Shown: positions 36,272 to 47,815 of the stretch, piece after piece | Position numbering within the stretch: the first letter of the stretch is position 1 | Layout of the letters: every line of letters starts with the position of its first letter | Source: CAVSRC01 sp963750065 | GTDB taxonomy: Bacteria; Pseudomonadota; Alphaproteobacteria; Rhizobiales; Kaistiaceae | NCBI GenBank assembly: GCA_963750065.1 | Contig: CAVVPK010000010.1 | Span: 62,001-126,000, forward strand | Direction of reading: 5' to 3' | DNA: 64,000 bases | Made by a program: the position numbers and the translations under genes | The notes under the pieces: model-generated | Databases searched by the model: none | Seen by the model: only the letters and a program-made list of their open reading frames with translations | Told to the model about the DNA's origin: nothing

Positions 36272-37089
36272 GCGATATCCATCCGACTGCAATCATCGAA
36301 GACGGCGCGCGGATCGGCGCCGACGTCACCGTGGGCCCGTATTCGCTGGTCGGCAGCGCGGTGACGCTGGCCGACGGTGTCTTTGTCGATGCCCGCGTCA
36401 TCATCCGTGGCCGCACGACCATCGGCGCGCGCACGCGCGTTTCGGTGCAGGCCTATATCGGCGGCGAGCCGCAGGATCTCAGCTATCGTGGCGAGGACAC
36501 CGCCATCGAGGTCGGGGCCGACTGCATCATCCGCGAGAACGTCACCATCCATCGCGGCACGGCCCATGGTCGCGGCTTGACCACCATCGGCGATCACTGC
36601 TTTCTGATGGTCGGTTCGCATGTCGCACACGACTGTGTCGTCGGCGATCATGTCATCCTGACCAACGATGCATTGCTCGGTGGCCATGCCGAGGTCGGCG
36701 ACTACGCCATCCTCGGCGGCGGTGCGGCCGTCCAGCAGCGCGTGCGGGTCGGCGCCCATTGCTTCATCGGCGGGGTGACGGGGGTGGTGCGCGATGTCGT
36801 GCCCTACGCCATGGCCTTCGGCCAGCATGCCGCGATCATCGGCGTCAACGTGCGCGGGCTGAAGCGGCGGGGCTTCGATCACACCGCCATTCACGCGCTG
36901 CGTGCGGCCTTCCGCCTGTTTTTCGGCACTCACGGGCCGCGGGGCGAGCGCATCGCCGCGCTGGAAGAGGCTTTCGGCGACGTGGCGGCCATCGTGCCGC
37001 TGGTCGATTTCCTGCGCGCCGCCGGCGACCGACCGCTGACCCTGCCGCCCAAATCGGGCTGGGCGCTCGATGACGATCCCGACGCCTGA
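36268..37089 (+). CDS. lpxA: UDP-N-acetylglucosamine acyltransferase LpxA
   Basis: LpxA performs the first step of lipid A synthesis, moving a hydroxyacyl chain to the 3-OH of UDP-GlcNAc. The left-handed beta-helix hexapeptide repeats run through residues 1-190 (for example AIIEDGARIGADVTVGPYSL). The catalytic His is in GSHVAHDCVVGDHVI, and GGEPQDLSYRGEDTAIEVG is conserved. The C-terminal helical part begins GLKRRGFDHTAIHALRAAFR. 273 residues is normal. It overlaps lpxI by 20 bases. Confidence 0.97.
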   Translation: MSDIHPTAIIEDGARIGADVTVGPYSLVGSAVTLADGVFVDARVIIRGRTTIGARTRVSVQAYIGGEPQDLSYRGEDTAIEVGADCIIRENVTIHRGTAHGRGLTTIGDHCFLMVGSHVAHDCVVGDHVILTNDALLGGHAEVGDYAILGGGAAVQQRVRVGAHCFIGGVTGVVRDVVPYAMAFGQHAAIIGVNVRGLKRRGFDHTAIHALRAAFRLFFGTHGPRGERIAALEEAFGDVAAIVPLVDFLRAAGDRPLTLPPKSGWALDDDPDA

Positions 37090-37951
37090 GGCTGAGGGCG
37101 AGCCGCTGGCGATCCTGGCGGCCGGCGGCAACGTGCCGTTCCAGGTGGCCAGCGCCGCCACTGCGGCCGGGCGCAAGGTCCTGGTCATCGGCCTCGACGG
37201 CGAGGCCGACGGCAGCCTGAAGGCATTCCGCTTCGAGCCCATCAAATGGGGCCAGCTTGGCCGCGTTGAGGAGATGGTATCGGCGCATGGGGCGCGCGAC
37301 ATCGTCCTCATTGGCTCGATCAGCCACCGGCCTGACTTCCGCACCATAGGCCTCGACCTGCGCACCTTGCGCCTGCTGCCGCGCATTCTGAAGGCGGTCG
37401 TCGGCGGCGACGACCAGGTCCTCGGCAGTCTCATCGGTTATCTTGAAGAACGCGGCTTCCGCGTGATCGGCGCCCATGAGGTGGCACCTGAGTTGGTCGC
37501 CACGGCGGGGCAACTGGCCGGCCCGGCTGCCGCGCAAGGTGCGATCGACGACGCCCGCGTGGCAATGGACGCGGCACGGGCAATCGGCGAGCGTGACATC
37601 GGCCAGGCCGCGGTGGCGGTCAACGGGCTGGTGGTGGCGGTGGAGGCCGCTGAAGGCACCGATGCCATGCTGGACAGGGTCAAGGACCTGCACGCCAAGG
37701 GGCGGGTGAAATGGTCGGGCCGTGCCGGCGTGCTGGCCAAGTGCTCCAAGCCGCAGCAGGATCTGCGCGTCGACATGCCGACCATCGGCCCGCGCACGGT
37801 GACCGCCGTGGTCAATGCGGGGCTTGCCGGCATCGTGATCGAAGCCGGGCGGGTGATGATCGCCGAGCGCGCCGAGACGCTGAATGCGGCCAAAGACAGC
37901 GGCTGCTTCATCCTCGCCGTGGCCGGCGGCGACGTGCGGCGGCGGCCATGA
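37070..37951 (+). CDS. lpxI: UDP-2,3-diacylglucosamine pyrophosphatase LpxI (DUF1009)
   Basis: LpxI hydrolyses UDP-diacylglucosamine to lipid X; it is the alphaproteobacterial replacement for LpxH. The N-terminal domain begins LAILAAGGNVPFQVASAATA and the C-terminal catalytic domain includes VVGGDDQVLGSLIGYLEERG, GTDAMLDRVKDLHAKG and AGVLAKCSKPQQDLRVDMPT with the conserved Asp. 293 residues. The start lies inside the end of lpxA and the stop overlaps the lpxB start, so the set is tightly coupled. Confidence 0.96.
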   Translation: MTIPTPEAEGEPLAILAAGGNVPFQVASAATAAGRKVLVIGLDGEADGSLKAFRFEPIKWGQLGRVEEMVSAHGARDIVLIGSISHRPDFRTIGLDLRTLRLLPRILKAVVGGDDQVLGSLIGYLEERGFRVIGAHEVAPELVATAGQLAGPAAAQGAIDDARVAMDAARAIGERDIGQAAVAVNGLVVAVEAAEGTDAMLDRVKDLHAKGRVKWSGRAGVLAKCSKPQQDLRVDMPTIGPRTVTAVVNAGLAGIVIEAGRVMIAERAETLNAAKDSGCFILAVAGGDVRRRP

Positions 37952-39141
37952 CCACCGTCCCCGTTGGGCGGCAACCCCTGAAGGTCTTCCTCATCGCCGG
38001 TGAAGAGTCGGGGGACGCGCTGGGGGCGCGGCTGATGCAGGCGCTCCGGGAGGCCGCCGGCAGCGACGTGCGCTTTTTCGGCGTGGGCGGCCGGCGCATG
38101 GGCGAACACGGCCTCACCTCGCTTTTTCCGATGGAAGAGATCGCGCTGCACGGGGTGACCGCGGTGCTTGCCCGCCTGCCGAACCTCATGCGGCGGATCG
38201 GCGAGACGACGGCAGCGGTGCTCGCCGCAGAGCCCGATGTGCTGATCGCCATCGACTGCCCGGCTTTCAGCCTGCGCGTCGCCAGGCGGGTGCGCCGGCA
38301 GGACCCGCGCATCGCGGTGGTCGACTACGTCTCGCCGCAGGTCTGGGCCTACTGGCAGTTCCGGGCTCGCAGGATGGCGCGTTTCGTCGACCGGGTGCTG
38401 GCGATCCTGCCGTTCGAGCCGGAGTTCCACCGGCGGATCGGCGGGCCGCCGTGCACCTATGTCGGCCACCCGCTGATCACGCGGCTGGCCACGCTGCGCC
38501 CGGCGGCCGGCGAGCGGCTGCCGATCGGCGGCGGCCGGCCGCCCGTGCTGCTGGTACTGCCCGGCAGCCGGCGGAGCGAGGTCTCCCGTCTGACGGCGGC
38601 GTTCGGCGACACCGTCGGCCGGGTCGTGCAGCAATGCGGACCGCTGGAGGTGCTGGTGCCCGCAGTGCCACGGCTCGTCGACGAAATCCGGGCGCAGGTG
38701 GCCAACTGGCCGGTCAAGCCGACGATCGTCGAGGGCGAGGCGGAGAAGCTCGCAGCCTTCCGGCGGGCGCATGCGGCGCTCGCCGCCTCGGGCACGGTGA
38801 CGCTGGAACTGGCGCTCTCCGCCGTGCCGACGGTGGTGGCCTATCGCACCGATCCGATCGTGCGGCCGTTCAAGGGGCTGCTCAAGGCGAAGTCGATCGT
38901 GCTGCCGAACCTGATCCTGGACGAATTGGCGATACCGGAATTCATCGACGGCGCCAGCGATCCGGCGCGGCTTGCCGCGGCCCTTGCGCCGCTCCTCAGC
39001 GACAGCCCGGAGCGGGCGGCGCAGCTTGCTGCCTTCCAGCGGCTGGAAGGGCTGATGGACCCCGATGGCCCGGCGCCCAGTACGCGGGCAGCGCAGGCGG
39101 TTCTGGAGACGCTGCGCGGGCGGCAGGTGCCGGCGGCGTAG
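37948..39141 (+). CDS. lpxB: lipid-A-disaccharide synthase LpxB
   Basis: LpxB joins lipid X and UDP-diacylglucosamine into the lipid A disaccharide, a GT-B glycosyltransferase at the inner membrane. FLIAGEESGDALGARLMQAL at the N-terminus, YVSPQVWAYWQFRARRMARF and TYVGHPLITRLATLRP in the middle, and LAASGTVTLELALSAVPTVV in the donor site are family blocks. 397 residues, normal length. The ATG overlaps the lpxI stop. It ends the lipid A operon, and a dispersed palindrome follows before the convergent gltA. Confidence 0.97.
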   Translation: MTTVPVGRQPLKVFLIAGEESGDALGARLMQALREAAGSDVRFFGVGGRRMGEHGLTSLFPMEEIALHGVTAVLARLPNLMRRIGETTAAVLAAEPDVLIAIDCPAFSLRVARRVRRQDPRIAVVDYVSPQVWAYWQFRARRMARFVDRVLAILPFEPEFHRRIGGPPCTYVGHPLITRLATLRPAAGERLPIGGGRPPVLLVLPGSRRSEVSRLTAAFGDTVGRVVQQCGPLEVLVPAVPRLVDEIRAQVANWPVKPTIVEGEAEKLAAFRRAHAALAASGTVTLELALSAVPTVVAYRTDPIVRPFKGLLKAKSIVLPNLILDELAIPEFIDGASDPARLAAALAPLLSDSPERAAQLAAFQRLEGLMDPDGPAPSTRAAQAVLETLRGRQVPAA

Positions 39142-39150
39142 CGCCGAATC

Positions 39151-39240
39151 CTTATGGTGAGGTGCGCGCGGAATGCGCGCCTCGAACCATGAGAGGCCCC
39201 TATCCTTCGAGGCTCGCCTTCGGCGAGCCCCTCAGGTTGA
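39151..39240. repeat. dispersed rhizobial-type palindromic repeat, copy 1
   Basis: The unit contains ATGGTGAGGTGCGCGC, GCGCGCCTCGAACCAT, ATCCTTCGAGG and CCTCAGG. An internal stem GGCTCGCC/GGCGAGCC (39211-39229) has a three-base loop. A clearly related copy lies at 51896-51989. This one separates the convergent genes lpxB and gltA and could act as a two-way terminator. Confidence 0.85.
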
Positions 39241-39255
39241 AGCCTGCAGTGCCGC

Positions 39256-40572
<1,317 letters not shown>

Positions 40573-40627
40573 GAACCAAGCGCCTTATCGTTGAGTTTGC
40601 CGTGAATAGGATATGCGTGAATTGTAA

Positions 40628-40644
40628 TTGTTGCGACGCAACAA
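40628..40644. promoter_or_regulatory. 17-bp perfect palindrome upstream of gltA
   Basis: TTGTTGCGACGCAACAA has two 8-base arms around one base, 56 bases before the gltA start. The TTGC-N3-GCAA core resembles sites I recall for PhaR, the polyhydroxyalkanoate regulator, but other dimeric regulators could bind. It is a likely operator for gltA. Confidence 0.5.
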
Positions 40645-40716
40645 GTCCATCACGCGCATGTGGGCAGGGCGGCATAAATAGCGCATCGCCGCGCGCCGTC
40701 CAGCGTCAAAGCTGGG

Positions 40717-42138
40717 TCAGCCGGCCGCCTGATCGGCAATGCGGGCGAGGCTTTCGGCGCGGCCGAGAATGACGAGAACCTCGAAGATGCCGGGCGAGGC
40801 GGCGCGGCCGCTGAGTGCCGCGCGCAGCGGTTGCGCGACCTTGCCAAGCTTGAGGTCGCGCGCCGCCGCGAAGCCCTTGACCGCGGCTTCGGTGGCCGCG
40901 ACCGACCAGTCCTCCACCGCTTCCAGGACGGGGAGCAGGGCAGCGAGCAAAGCGCGCGCATCGGCGTCGAGCAGGACAGCGGCAGCGGCGTCGAGGACGA
41001 GCGGCCGCTCGGCGACGATGAAGCCGGCACCGGCGATAAGGTCGTTGAGGGTCTTGGCGCGCTCCTTGAGGAGCGGCAGGGCGGCCTTCACCGCAGTGCC
41101 GTGCGTCTTGAGCTTCTCCGCGAAGGCCACGCCCTCGGTCAGATGGGGCAGGGCGGCCTCGAGCGTGGCATAGAGCTCGTCGTCCGACTGCCGGCGCAGG
41201 TAGTGGGCGTTGACGCTCTCCAGCTTGGCGAAATCGAAGCGCGCCGCGCCGCGGCCGATGCCGTCCATGTCGAACCAGGCAATCATGTCGGCGAGCGCCA
41301 TGATCTCGTCGTCGCCATGGCTCCAGCCGAGGCGGACGAGATAGTTCACCAGCGCCTCGGGCAGGTAGCCCATGGCCCGGTAGGCATCGACGCCGAGCGC
41401 GCCGTGGCGCTTGGAGAGCTTGGCGCCATCCGGCCCGTGGATGAGCGGGATGTGGGCCATGACCGGCAGGTCCCAGCCGAGCGCGTCGTAGAGGATCTTC
41501 TGACGGCCGCCATTGGTCAGGTGGTCGTCGCCGCGGATGATGTGGGTGACGCCCATGTCGTGGTCGTCGACGACGACGGCCAGCATATAGGTCGGCGTGC
41601 CGTCCGAGCGCAGGACGATGAAATCGTCGAGGTCCGTGTTGGGGAAGGCGACGCGGCCCTGGACGCGGTCCTCGATGACGGTCTCGCCCTCGACCGGCGC
41701 TTTGATGCGGATGACCGGAGCGACACCCGCCGGGGCCTCGGCGGGCGAGCGGTCGCGCCAGCGCCCGTCATAGCGGGCGAAGCGCCCTTCGGCGCGGGCC
41801 GCAGCGCGCATCTGGTTCAGCTCGTCGGCCGTGTCGTAGGCGTAATACGCCTTGCCGGCCGCAACCAGCGCCTCGGCCGCCTCGCGGTGGCGCTCGGCGC
41901 GGGCGAACTGGTGCACCGCCTCGCCGTCCCAGGTCAGCCCCAGCCAGGCGAGCCCGTCGAGGATGGCCGCGATCGCTGCGTCGGTGGAGCGCTCGCGGTC
42001 GGTATCCTCGATCCTGAGCAGCATCCTGCCGCCGGTGTGGCGGGCATAGAGCCAATTGAACAGGGCAGTGCGCGCCCCGCCGATGTGCAGGAAGCCGGTG
42101 GGTGAGGGGGCGAAGCGGGTGACGACGGGTGTGGACAT
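40717..42138 (-). CDS. gltX: glutamate--tRNA ligase
   Basis: A class I synthetase that charges tRNA-Glu. The HIGH-type motif is FAPSPTGFLHIGGARTALFN, the KMSKS-type motif is GAKLSKRHGALGV, and LLRIEDTDRERST lies between. The 473 residues end in the usual helical anticodon domain, with VAQPLRAALSGRAASPGIFE near the end. glnS is encoded nearby, so this enzyme may charge only tRNA-Glu, whereas many relatives also mischarge tRNA-Gln for the GatCAB route. The gene is separated from gltA by about 145 bases and points the same way. Confidence 0.96.
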   Translation of the reverse strand: MSTPVVTRFAPSPTGFLHIGGARTALFNWLYARHTGGRMLLRIEDTDRERSTDAAIAAILDGLAWLGLTWDGEAVHQFARAERHREAAEALVAAGKAYYAYDTADELNQMRAAARAEGRFARYDGRWRDRSPAEAPAGVAPVIRIKAPVEGETVIEDRVQGRVAFPNTDLDDFIVLRSDGTPTYMLAVVVDDHDMGVTHIIRGDDHLTNGGRQKILYDALGWDLPVMAHIPLIHGPDGAKLSKRHGALGVDAYRAMGYLPEALVNYLVRLGWSHGDDEIMALADMIAWFDMDGIGRGAARFDFAKLESVNAHYLRRQSDDELYATLEAALPHLTEGVAFAEKLKTHGTAVKAALPLLKERAKTLNDLIAGAGFIVAERPLVLDAAAAVLLDADARALLAALLPVLEAVEDWSVAATEAAVKGFAAARDLKLGKVAQPLRAALSGRAASPGIFEVLVILGRAESLARIADQAAG

Positions 42139-42224
42139 GGGGGTTCAGGACAATTGCGCGCGCCGGCGTCCTGTACCATAGGTGCGGCGGGCGATGTCAG
42201 CCCTCAAGCAGCAGAGTTTCTTCG

Positions 42225-42734
42225 ATGGACTTCCCGGATTTCGTCATTCGTCGCTTGGAACCGGGGCCGGACAGCGAGATTTTCCGCGAAATCCGGCTGG
42301 AAGCGCTGAAGACCGCCGCCGAGTCCTTCGGCAGCGACTACGCCACGGAGAGCACCAGGCCGCTCGAGTGGTTCACCGAACGGCTGGCCAGCGGCGACAT
42401 GTTTGGCGCCTTCCATGGCGAGGAACTGCTTGGAATCGCTGGGTTTTATGTCGAGCCGGCGATCCAGCGGGCACACAAGGGCGTGCTCTGGGGCGTGTTC
42501 GTGCGCAAGAAGGCGCGGAGCGCCGGCGTGGCGCGGCGGCTGACCGAGACGGTGTTGGAGCACGCGCGCGGCAAGGTGGAACAAGTCAGCCTCATGGTTG
42601 AGCGCACCAACATGCATGCGCGGCGGCTCTACACCAGCCTGGGTTTCGTCGAATACGGGCTGGAGAAGAACGCGCTCAAGATCGGCGAGCGCTATTTCGA
42701 CGACGTGCTGATGGCAAAGGTGCTGGTGCCGTAG
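42225..42734 (+). CDS. GNAT-family N-acetyltransferase
   Basis: A 169-residue acetyltransferase with the GNAT core: LWGVFVRKKARSAGVARRLT contains the acetyl-CoA loop (R-x-x-G-V-A), and MHARRLYTSLGFVEYGLEKN is motif B. The N-terminus FVIRRLEPGPDSEIFREIRL is typical. The start is the ATG at 42225. It lies between gltX (divergent) and glnS (same direction, 247 bases later). Acceptor substrate unknown; relatives acetylate small amines, antibiotics or protein N-termini. Confidence 0.87.
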   Translation: MDFPDFVIRRLEPGPDSEIFREIRLEALKTAAESFGSDYATESTRPLEWFTERLASGDMFGAFHGEELLGIAGFYVEPAIQRAHKGVLWGVFVRKKARSAGVARRLTETVLEHARGKVEQVSLMVERTNMHARRLYTSLGFVEYGLEKNALKIGERYFDDVLMAKVLVP

Positions 42735-42981
42735 CGGCGGTGCCGTCCCCGGATTGCGCTGACGCTCCGTCCGGGCTACGGGCTGGCAGCGCAGTATGCT
42801 ATTGATGCGTCATGGAAAAGATGAGATTCCACCTGCCTGACGCCAAGGACGGCCCGCTCCAGCGACGACCCGTTTCAGGGTTTTCCCGCTGATTTGACCT
42901 GGCTCTTGGCCTTCTCCCGCAGATTTGGCAGATAGACGGCGCAAAGGCCGCGATAGAAGACGCCGGCCACAAGGAATCCAC

Positions 42982-44664
<1,683 letters not shown>

Positions 44665-44762
44665 GGCTCGGCTCACCGCGCCGCCCTGGGGGTGAGGGCT
44701 GATCCCATCTGACAGCCGCGCTCCGCCGCGCTACGATGGCGCAGACGGGCGGGGCGCGGTGA

Positions 44763-46994
44763 ATGGCAAGCGACGGCCGCGAGACTACGGCAGCGAAGGA
44801 TGGCGCGAAGACGGCGCGTCGTTTGTCGTTGTCCTTCGGAGCGCCGGGGCTGCTCAGCACGCTGGCCGGCGGGCTGGGCGCGGTGCGGCTTGCCCTCGGC
44901 GCTACCTTCGAGCGCGAGATCGACGCCGCGCGCGGCTTCCTGTGGCTGCCGGTCGCTTTCGGTGCCGGGATTCTCATCTATTTCGCCATGCCGGCCGAGC
45001 CGTGGGCGCCGGCCCTGGCCGCGGCGGCTGCCATCCTCGTCGGCGCCGCATGGCGCACCCGTTTCCGCACGGCCGCCTTCCGGGTGCTGGTCGTGATGAG
45101 CTGCGTTGCCTGCGGCGCGCTTGACGCCAAGCTGAGGACCGACTGGGTGGCCGCGCCGCGGCTGGCTCGCCAGGCGACCGTGACCGTCAGCGGCTGGATT
45201 GCGGCGCGCGAGGAGGCCCCGGCGCATGGCGCGCGCCTCTATCTGCAGGTGCACGACACGACCGATCTGCGCGGCGGGCCAGTGCCGCGGCTGGTGCGCG
45301 TGACCGTGCGCAGCAAGGCCGAAGCGCTGGCCGTCGGCGATGCGGTGACGCTCACGGCGCGGCTCGAGCCGCCGGGCGGTGCCGTCATGCCCGGCGGCTA
45401 CGACTTCGCCCGCGTCGCCTACTATGCCGGGATCGGCGCCGTCGGCTTCGCCTATGGCGCGGCAAAGGAAGCCCGCTCCCTCGGGCCGGCGCCGCTGGCG
45501 ATCAGGCTCGCCGAACCGCTGGCGCATCTGCGCGACACCATCCGCCGGCGGATCGAGGCGGCGCTTCCCGGCGACAGCGGCCATCTTGCCGCGGCGCTGG
45601 TGACCGGCGACCGCCGCGGCATCTCCGAAGCGACGCAGGACGCCATGCGCGCCTCCGGCCTGGCGCACATGCTGGCGATCTCCGGCCTGCACATGGCGCT
45701 CATCGCCGGCACCGCGTTCTGGCTGATCCGCGCGGCGCTGGCGCTATCGCGCGGGCTGGCGCTCAACCGGCCGATCAAGAAATGGGCGGCGGCCGGAGCG
45801 CTCGCCGTCGCCGCCGGCTATCTCGGCATTTCCGGCGCCGGCATCGCCACCCAGCGCGCCTTCGTCATGCTCGCTATCATGCTCGTCGCGGTGATGCTCG
45901 ACCGGCCGGCGATCACGCTGCGCAACGTGGCTCTGGCGGCCTTCGTCGTCCTGCTTCTGGCGCCGGAGAGCCTGTTGACGGCGAGCTTTCAGATGTCGTT
46001 TGCCGCGACGTTGGCGCTGGTCGCCGGCTATGAGGCGATCACTGTCTGGCGTGACCGGCGGCTCAACTTCGATACGCGCGCGGCCGCCGGCATCGCCGGA
46101 CGGCTCAGGCGGTCGGCGGCCAGTCTGGCGACGACGTCGCTGATCGCGGGGCTGGCGACGGCGCCGCTGGCCGCCTTCCATTTCCAGCGGGTAGCGCCGC
46201 TGACGCTGGTCGCCAATCTCGCCGCCATGCCGGTGGTGGGGACGATCGTCATGCCCATGGCGCTATTGGCTCTGGTGGTCATGCCGCTCGGGCTCGAAGC
46301 CCTGCCACTGACGGCGATGGGCTGGGGGCTCGACTGGGTGACGGCGGTGGCAGGGCAGGTGGCGGCGTGGACGGCCGGCCACGGCGTCGTGGCGGCGATG
46401 CCGCTCGCCGCCCTCGGGCTGATTGCCGGCGGCTTCCTGTGGCTGGCGCTGTGGCGCGAGCGCTGGCGCCTGGCCGGGCTGGTGCCGATGGCGCTCGCCC
46501 TGCCGGTGGCGCTGACGGCGCCGCACCCGGACGTCCTGATCGACGACCGCGGCATCACGGTGGCAGCGCGCGGGGCGGACGGGCGCTATGCCATCGTCAA
46601 CGGCAAGGGCGAGAGCTTCGCCGTCGACAACTGGCTGAGGGCCGACGGCGACGGGCGCGAACCGGGAGACGCCGCGCTGACGGCCACCGTCGCCTGCGAT
46701 GCGCTCGGCTGCGTGGCGCCGCTGGGCAGGGAGCGAGCAAAGGTGGCTGTCGCCAGCTCCCGCGCTGCGCTGGAAGAGGATTGCCGGATGGCGGCGGTGG
46801 TGGTGTCGCGCTTCATGGCGCCGCCGGGCTGCCGCGACCGGGCCGTGGTCATCGACGGCCAGGATGTGGCGCGTCACGGTGCCCACGCGCTCTACGCAAC
46901 CGGCACAACGCAGTCAGGCCGGCCGGTCTTCCGGGTGACGACCGCCTACCCGGACACGCGGCGGCCCTTCATGCCGCCACGGCCGGATCAGTAG
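44763..46994 (+). CDS. comEC: ComEC/Rec2 competence DNA channel protein
   Basis: A 743-residue polytopic membrane protein. After a hydrophobic N-terminal part and a DUF4131-type OB region (about 110-220), the competence domain carries HMLAISGLHMALIAGTAFWL and a string of helices such as YLGISGAGIATQRAFVMLAI. The final 170 residues are soluble; the usual metallo-beta-lactamase motif is not seen there. ComEC moves single-stranded DNA across the inner membrane in competent cells. It follows glnS by about 100 bases, and its 3' end overlaps the convergent lexA by 7 bases. Confidence 0.92.
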   Translation: MASDGRETTAAKDGAKTARRLSLSFGAPGLLSTLAGGLGAVRLALGATFEREIDAARGFLWLPVAFGAGILIYFAMPAEPWAPALAAAAAILVGAAWRTRFRTAAFRVLVVMSCVACGALDAKLRTDWVAAPRLARQATVTVSGWIAAREEAPAHGARLYLQVHDTTDLRGGPVPRLVRVTVRSKAEALAVGDAVTLTARLEPPGGAVMPGGYDFARVAYYAGIGAVGFAYGAAKEARSLGPAPLAIRLAEPLAHLRDTIRRRIEAALPGDSGHLAAALVTGDRRGISEATQDAMRASGLAHMLAISGLHMALIAGTAFWLIRAALALSRGLALNRPIKKWAAAGALAVAAGYLGISGAGIATQRAFVMLAIMLVAVMLDRPAITLRNVALAAFVVLLLAPESLLTASFQMSFAATLALVAGYEAITVWRDRRLNFDTRAAAGIAGRLRRSAASLATTSLIAGLATAPLAAFHFQRVAPLTLVANLAAMPVVGTIVMPMALLALVVMPLGLEALPLTAMGWGLDWVTAVAGQVAAWTAGHGVVAAMPLAALGLIAGGFLWLALWRERWRLAGLVPMALALPVALTAPHPDVLIDDRGITVAARGADGRYAIVNGKGESFAVDNWLRADGDGREPGDAALTATVACDALGCVAPLGRERAKVAVASSRAALEEDCRMAAVVVSRFMAPPGCRDRAVVIDGQDVARHGAHALYATGTTQSGRPVFRVTTAYPDTRRPFMPPRPDQ

Positions 46995-47692
46995 CGGCGG
47001 ATGAGGCCGACCAGACGGCCTTGAATGCGCACGCGGTCGGGGCCGAAGATGCGCGTCTCATAGGCCGAATTGGCGGCCTCCAGCGCGATCGAGGCGCCCT
47101 TGCGGCGCAGCCGCTTGAGGGTGGCCTCTTCCTCGTCGACCAGCGCCACGACGATGTCGCCGGTATCGGCGCTGTCGCTGCGGCGGATGAGCACCGTGTC
47201 GCCATCGAGAATGCCGGCCTCGATCATCGAATCGCCACGCACCTCGAGCGCGAAATGCTCGCCCGGCGACAGCATGTCTGGCGGGATGCCGATGGTGTGG
47301 CTTTGATGCTGGATCGCCTCGATCGGCACACCGGCGGCGATGCGGCCCATGACCGGCACCAGCACCGGCTCGTTGCTGTTGGCGCTCTCCGGCGTGCCGC
47401 GCATGCGGCCGAGATTGCCTTCGATGACGCTCGGCGAAAAGCCGCGGGAGCGGGCCGGCGCCAGGCTCGGCTGCATGTTCTCCGGCAGGCGGATCACCTC
47501 CAGCGCGCGCGCCCGATTGGGCAGCCGCTTGATGAAGCCGCGCTCCTCCAGCGCCTTGATGAGGCGGTGGATGCCAGACTTGGAGCGCAGGTCGAGGGCG
47601 TCCTTCATCTCGTCGAAGGAGGGCGGAATGCCCGTTTCCTTCAGGCGCTCATGGACGAACATGAGCAGTTCGAGTTGCTTGCGTGTCAGCAT
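46988..47692 (-). CDS. lexA: LexA repressor
   Basis: The SOS repressor. An N-terminal winged helix (residues 1-65) starts MLTRKQLELLMFVHERLKET. The self-cleavage site is Ala120-Gly121 in MGRIAAGVPIEA, and the serine-lysine dyad is Ser155 in VRGDSMIEAG and Lys193 in ATLKRL, in the same spacing as E. coli LexA. 234 residues, slightly longer than the enterobacterial protein because of the linker. Its own promoter carries a GTTC-N7-GTTC operator, so it is autoregulated. Its targets in this window are uvrA/ogt and a membrane peptide gene. Confidence 0.97.
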   Translation of the reverse strand: MLTRKQLELLMFVHERLKETGIPPSFDEMKDALDLRSKSGIHRLIKALEERGFIKRLPNRARALEVIRLPENMQPSLAPARSRGFSPSVIEGNLGRMRGTPESANSNEPVLVPVMGRIAAGVPIEAIQHQSHTIGIPPDMLSPGEHFALEVRGDSMIEAGILDGDTVLIRRSDSADTGDIVVALVDEEEATLKRLRRKGASIALEAANSAYETRIFGPDRVRIQGRLVGLIRRY

Positions 47693-47745
47693 GGGGGTTT
47701 CCCGCGCGCTCGGCAGAATCGGTACAAATCAGGAACAAAATACAT

Positions 47746-47760
47746 GTTCCTTATGTGTTC
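47746..47760. promoter_or_regulatory. LexA (SOS) box of lexA
   Basis: GTTC-CTTATGT-GTTC exactly fits the alphaproteobacterial operator, about 55 bases upstream of the lexA start. A neighbouring GGAAC...GTTCC inverted arrangement (47732-47750) overlaps it. Confidence 0.85.
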
Positions 47761-47815
47761 CACAACCCCCTTGAGATTCAGTAAAGGCGATAGGGGCGGT
47801 AGGGGCGCGTCTGCG

